This document shows positions 61,842 to 64,000 of a DNA stretch of 64,000 nt, in pieces (positions within the stretch are counted from its first letter, which is position 1; every line of letters starts with the position of its first letter). The DNA lies in NCBI GenBank assembly GCA_949361645.1, contig OX442422.1, positions 9,002,426-9,066,425 on the forward strand, in the 5' to 3' direction. The notes under the pieces were generated by a model. The model had not been told where the DNA came from, did no database searches, and worked only from the letters and a program-made list of their open reading frames with translations. This DNA is from Spongilla lacustris. Taxonomy: Eukaryota; Porifera; Demospongiae; Spongillida; Spongillidae. A program made the translations under genes and the position numbers.

Positions 61842-63459
61842 CTAAGGAGGCCATATAGCTCTGCTACCATTTTTAAATTGGGGGGCATTATCATGAATGG
61901 CTAAACGGGAACTCACCTGTGAAAAGGCCCTCAGTGCCTCTGGTCCCCAGGCCCCATAGTTTTCTACTGCTGGTGGACTTGGGATCATTTTCTGAATGTT
62001 CCTCTGCTCAGCTGCCTTAGCTGAAACTCTCTGGTACATGCCCGCTTCCAACAACTTAAGTGGGGATGCAACAGTAATGTCAAAGGCAGCTGAGATGCCA
62101 CAATCCCAATTGGTAACTAGGATGTCTGCTGGACGTGTTCTGGAATGATCGTGTCCCCATCCACAGCCAATTTCTAAGTGTGCAGTCAAACCAGCTCGCT
62201 GAAAGGTGTTGCAAACCACATAGTGAAGAGTGTTGTGTCTGGTTGTTACATCACCTCCTCTTTTGCATGTTACACAGTGGTAACCCAGAGGGTCAAGTGC
62301 ACAGTTGGGACATAGGGACAAAGCATTGGATTTCCATCCAAACTCACAGAGGATTGACTCCCAACCACCATTTCACTGCAGTTTAGAACTCATTTGGGTC
62401 AAGGTGCAACAACTGAAACCCACACTGATGCCGATACAGACAGCAGTCTGGCCTTATCAGCTACGGAACAGCTATTAAGGTGTAGTACAGGTTCTTTTGT
62501 GTGGGAGTACGGTCCTCCAAGCTGCTAATTGATATGGAATCTGAAAGTGGAAGACAGGTGTTATAGTGGGTAATGGCCTTTTCCAAATGGGGTGTGGAGA
62601 TCACACCATCGGGACCACACATGGATGCTACATAGGCAGCTGATGAATGAAGAGCCTCTCCTCAAACGTTACTGGGCCTGCCTCCAAGCTGAGTCAGGGA
62701 CTAAAATGAGGTGTGGAGGCGTTTCCCTGGCAATGTGGGCAAGTTTGCAGAGATACGCAGCAGGCAAGAGCAACATGGGGGATCTATGCTACCAAGATCA
62801 TTAATGGTTAACAATAGAGCAAGGGCTGCCTGATGTTTATTAGTGAAGAATTGTTTGCAAAATTCAGCATCACCAATGCTCCCAGGATTTCTGTTAGGTA
62901 GTTTTGATGTCTGTATAGATGGAGGAAATGATGAGAGGTCACCAACACCTAACAATTCACATTTCTTGAGGTTGATTTAGAACCCCAATGAGGGACCTTA
63001 AGCCTGACTTATGGTTAGTGCTTGCAACGCTGATGAAGATTCACCTGCCATTGATCCATCATCCAAATACCACACAATGTTATCCAGCACATGCCTTATC
63101 ATGTGAATGGTGGTCACCATCCTATGGAGGACCAGAGCAAATGTAAAGGGGCCTAGTGGATCACCTTGTTGTACTCCAGTTTGAGATTTATGTGACCCAA
63201 GTGAATGCCACAAGATGGGATGCTGACCATAGCACCATGAAGTCCAACTAAGTAACTCTGGGAAATGCTGGGCACACTCATCCAGTACAGCTTGCCTTGA
63301 AACAAGGTTGAAGGCATCGTTCATGTCAACTTTGAGCATCACAAAGTTGTTGTCTGCCCAATGGTCTTCAATGCAGCACACAATCTTCTCAGCCCCCCGT
63401 GGGCAGACCACCCCAAATTGGAATGGGTGGAAAATTTCTACGGCCTTGTTGACATACAT
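61842..63459 (-). mobile_element. Reverse-transcriptase element, longest copy, broken
   Basis: Minus strand, 62998-63459: polymerase core with VDMNDAFNLVSRQAVLDECA, GVQQGDPLGP (palm region) and catalytic WYLDDGSM. 62701-62955: a divergent following segment. 61842-62321: zinc knuckle CPNCALDPLGYHCVTC, RTRPADILVTNW, DITVASPL and the shared C-terminus YGAWGPEALRAFSQ. Frames change between the three parts, the N-terminus is missing, so it is inactive. The order RT, knuckle, nuclease-like domain fits an R2/NeSL-like layout (inference). Confidence 0.68.
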
Positions 63460-64000
63460 AATAATAATAATAATGCATTATTATATGAATAATGCACCAG
63501 AATTATAATAAGACTGGACATCGGATCTATAATTGTTTTACCACTTGCAGTAAGTTTGACACTCAACGTTCTGTTTGGTGTTTTGTCAATGTATGTTAAA
63601 GTCCGCGACAGCAACGAGGAAGTAAAATTAACTTGACATGCCGTTTTTTATTTACATTTTTGGTATATTCGGGGTCCGAATAAAGGGTGCGATACATTAT
63701 TTTCAGTCCCCCCAATTCAAAAATTCAGTGAGTTGAATAATAATGACGACATAATTATTCACGCTCATTAACGCTAAGCACGTGTGGCTATTAATTAAAT
63801 TCATGAACGAAGGTACAAAGGAACGGCTCAAATGTACAATGAAACGCTGAACAAACTATGGTTCACAGTTACTTTAGTGAGTTGTTTTTGTTTACATAAG
63901 ATAAGAGGGTCTAAAGATGGCGCCAGTAATGAGGCAAAAACGTTAAGATTCTGTTCTTGAAACCCAAACCGACAGTATGTAAGTACTATACGAGAATTTT
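63460..64000. other. AT-rich end of window
   Basis: A short ATA/AAT repeat at 63458-63490, otherwise unique sequence; no gene seen. Confidence 0.4.

Overview
The window looks like genomic DNA of an invertebrate animal, most likely a demosponge. Genes are split by many small introns with GT..AG borders. Coding content is dominated by Death domains, ankyrin (ANK) repeats and a cysteine-containing module that I recall from sponge and cnidarian gene models. The non-coding part is full of minisatellites, foldback and MITE-like elements and decayed retroelements. The sponge assignment is inference; no ribosomal RNA, tRNA or other taxonomic marker was seen.

All real genes read on the + strand and form a locus duplicated three times. 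Each unit begins with the 3' end of a tail-anchored coiled-coil gene ('gene K', a KASH-like candidate), followed by a Death-module-ANK gene. Unit 1: truncated K copy (2172-2911), then gene A (3450-37000). Unit 2: shorter K remnant (37757-37993), then gene B (38493-49454). Unit 3: an apparently complete gene K (52075-56567), then gene C (57124 to at least 59705, 3' end not found). Exon borders were set by comparing the three copies; summed exon phases stay open in every model: A about 1,141 aa, B 538 aa, K 553 aa, C 410 aa so far.

Gene A: exon 1 (start codon), Death domain 1, short Gln/Ala/Pro linker, Death domain 2, a second linker copy, a roughly 280-aa module, one divergent and eleven similar ANK exons (one repeat per exon, all phase 0) plus one broken ANK exon, two mini exons and a tail exon with five 84-bp coding repeats. 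Gene B has one Death domain, one linker, the module, two ANK exons and a short tail. The ANK array of gene A (19.0-30.4 kb) grew by duplication of units of about 1.4 kb, each holding an ANK exon, an intronic 32-bp minisatellite and part of a foldback element. Units at 22.1 and 27.3 kb are almost identical, which implies recent or continuing change in repeat number. Death domains normally pass signals by homotypic binding and ANK repeats bind protein ligands, so these genes resemble intracellular immune or cell-death sensors or adaptors; that role is inference.

Mobile DNA: 3' fragments of a reverse-transcriptase element with a zinc knuckle and nuclease-like C-terminus (0.2-1.6, 12.4-12.9, 55.4, 61.8-63.5 kb); foldback family 1 (18.4-30 kb, 35.3, 40.5 kb); two large inverted-repeat elements (41.38-42.94 and 50.53-51.95 kb); and several MITE-like insertions, three of which can be compared with empty or unoccupied sites in the paralogous introns. 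No CRISPR array, operon, tRNA or rRNA was seen.
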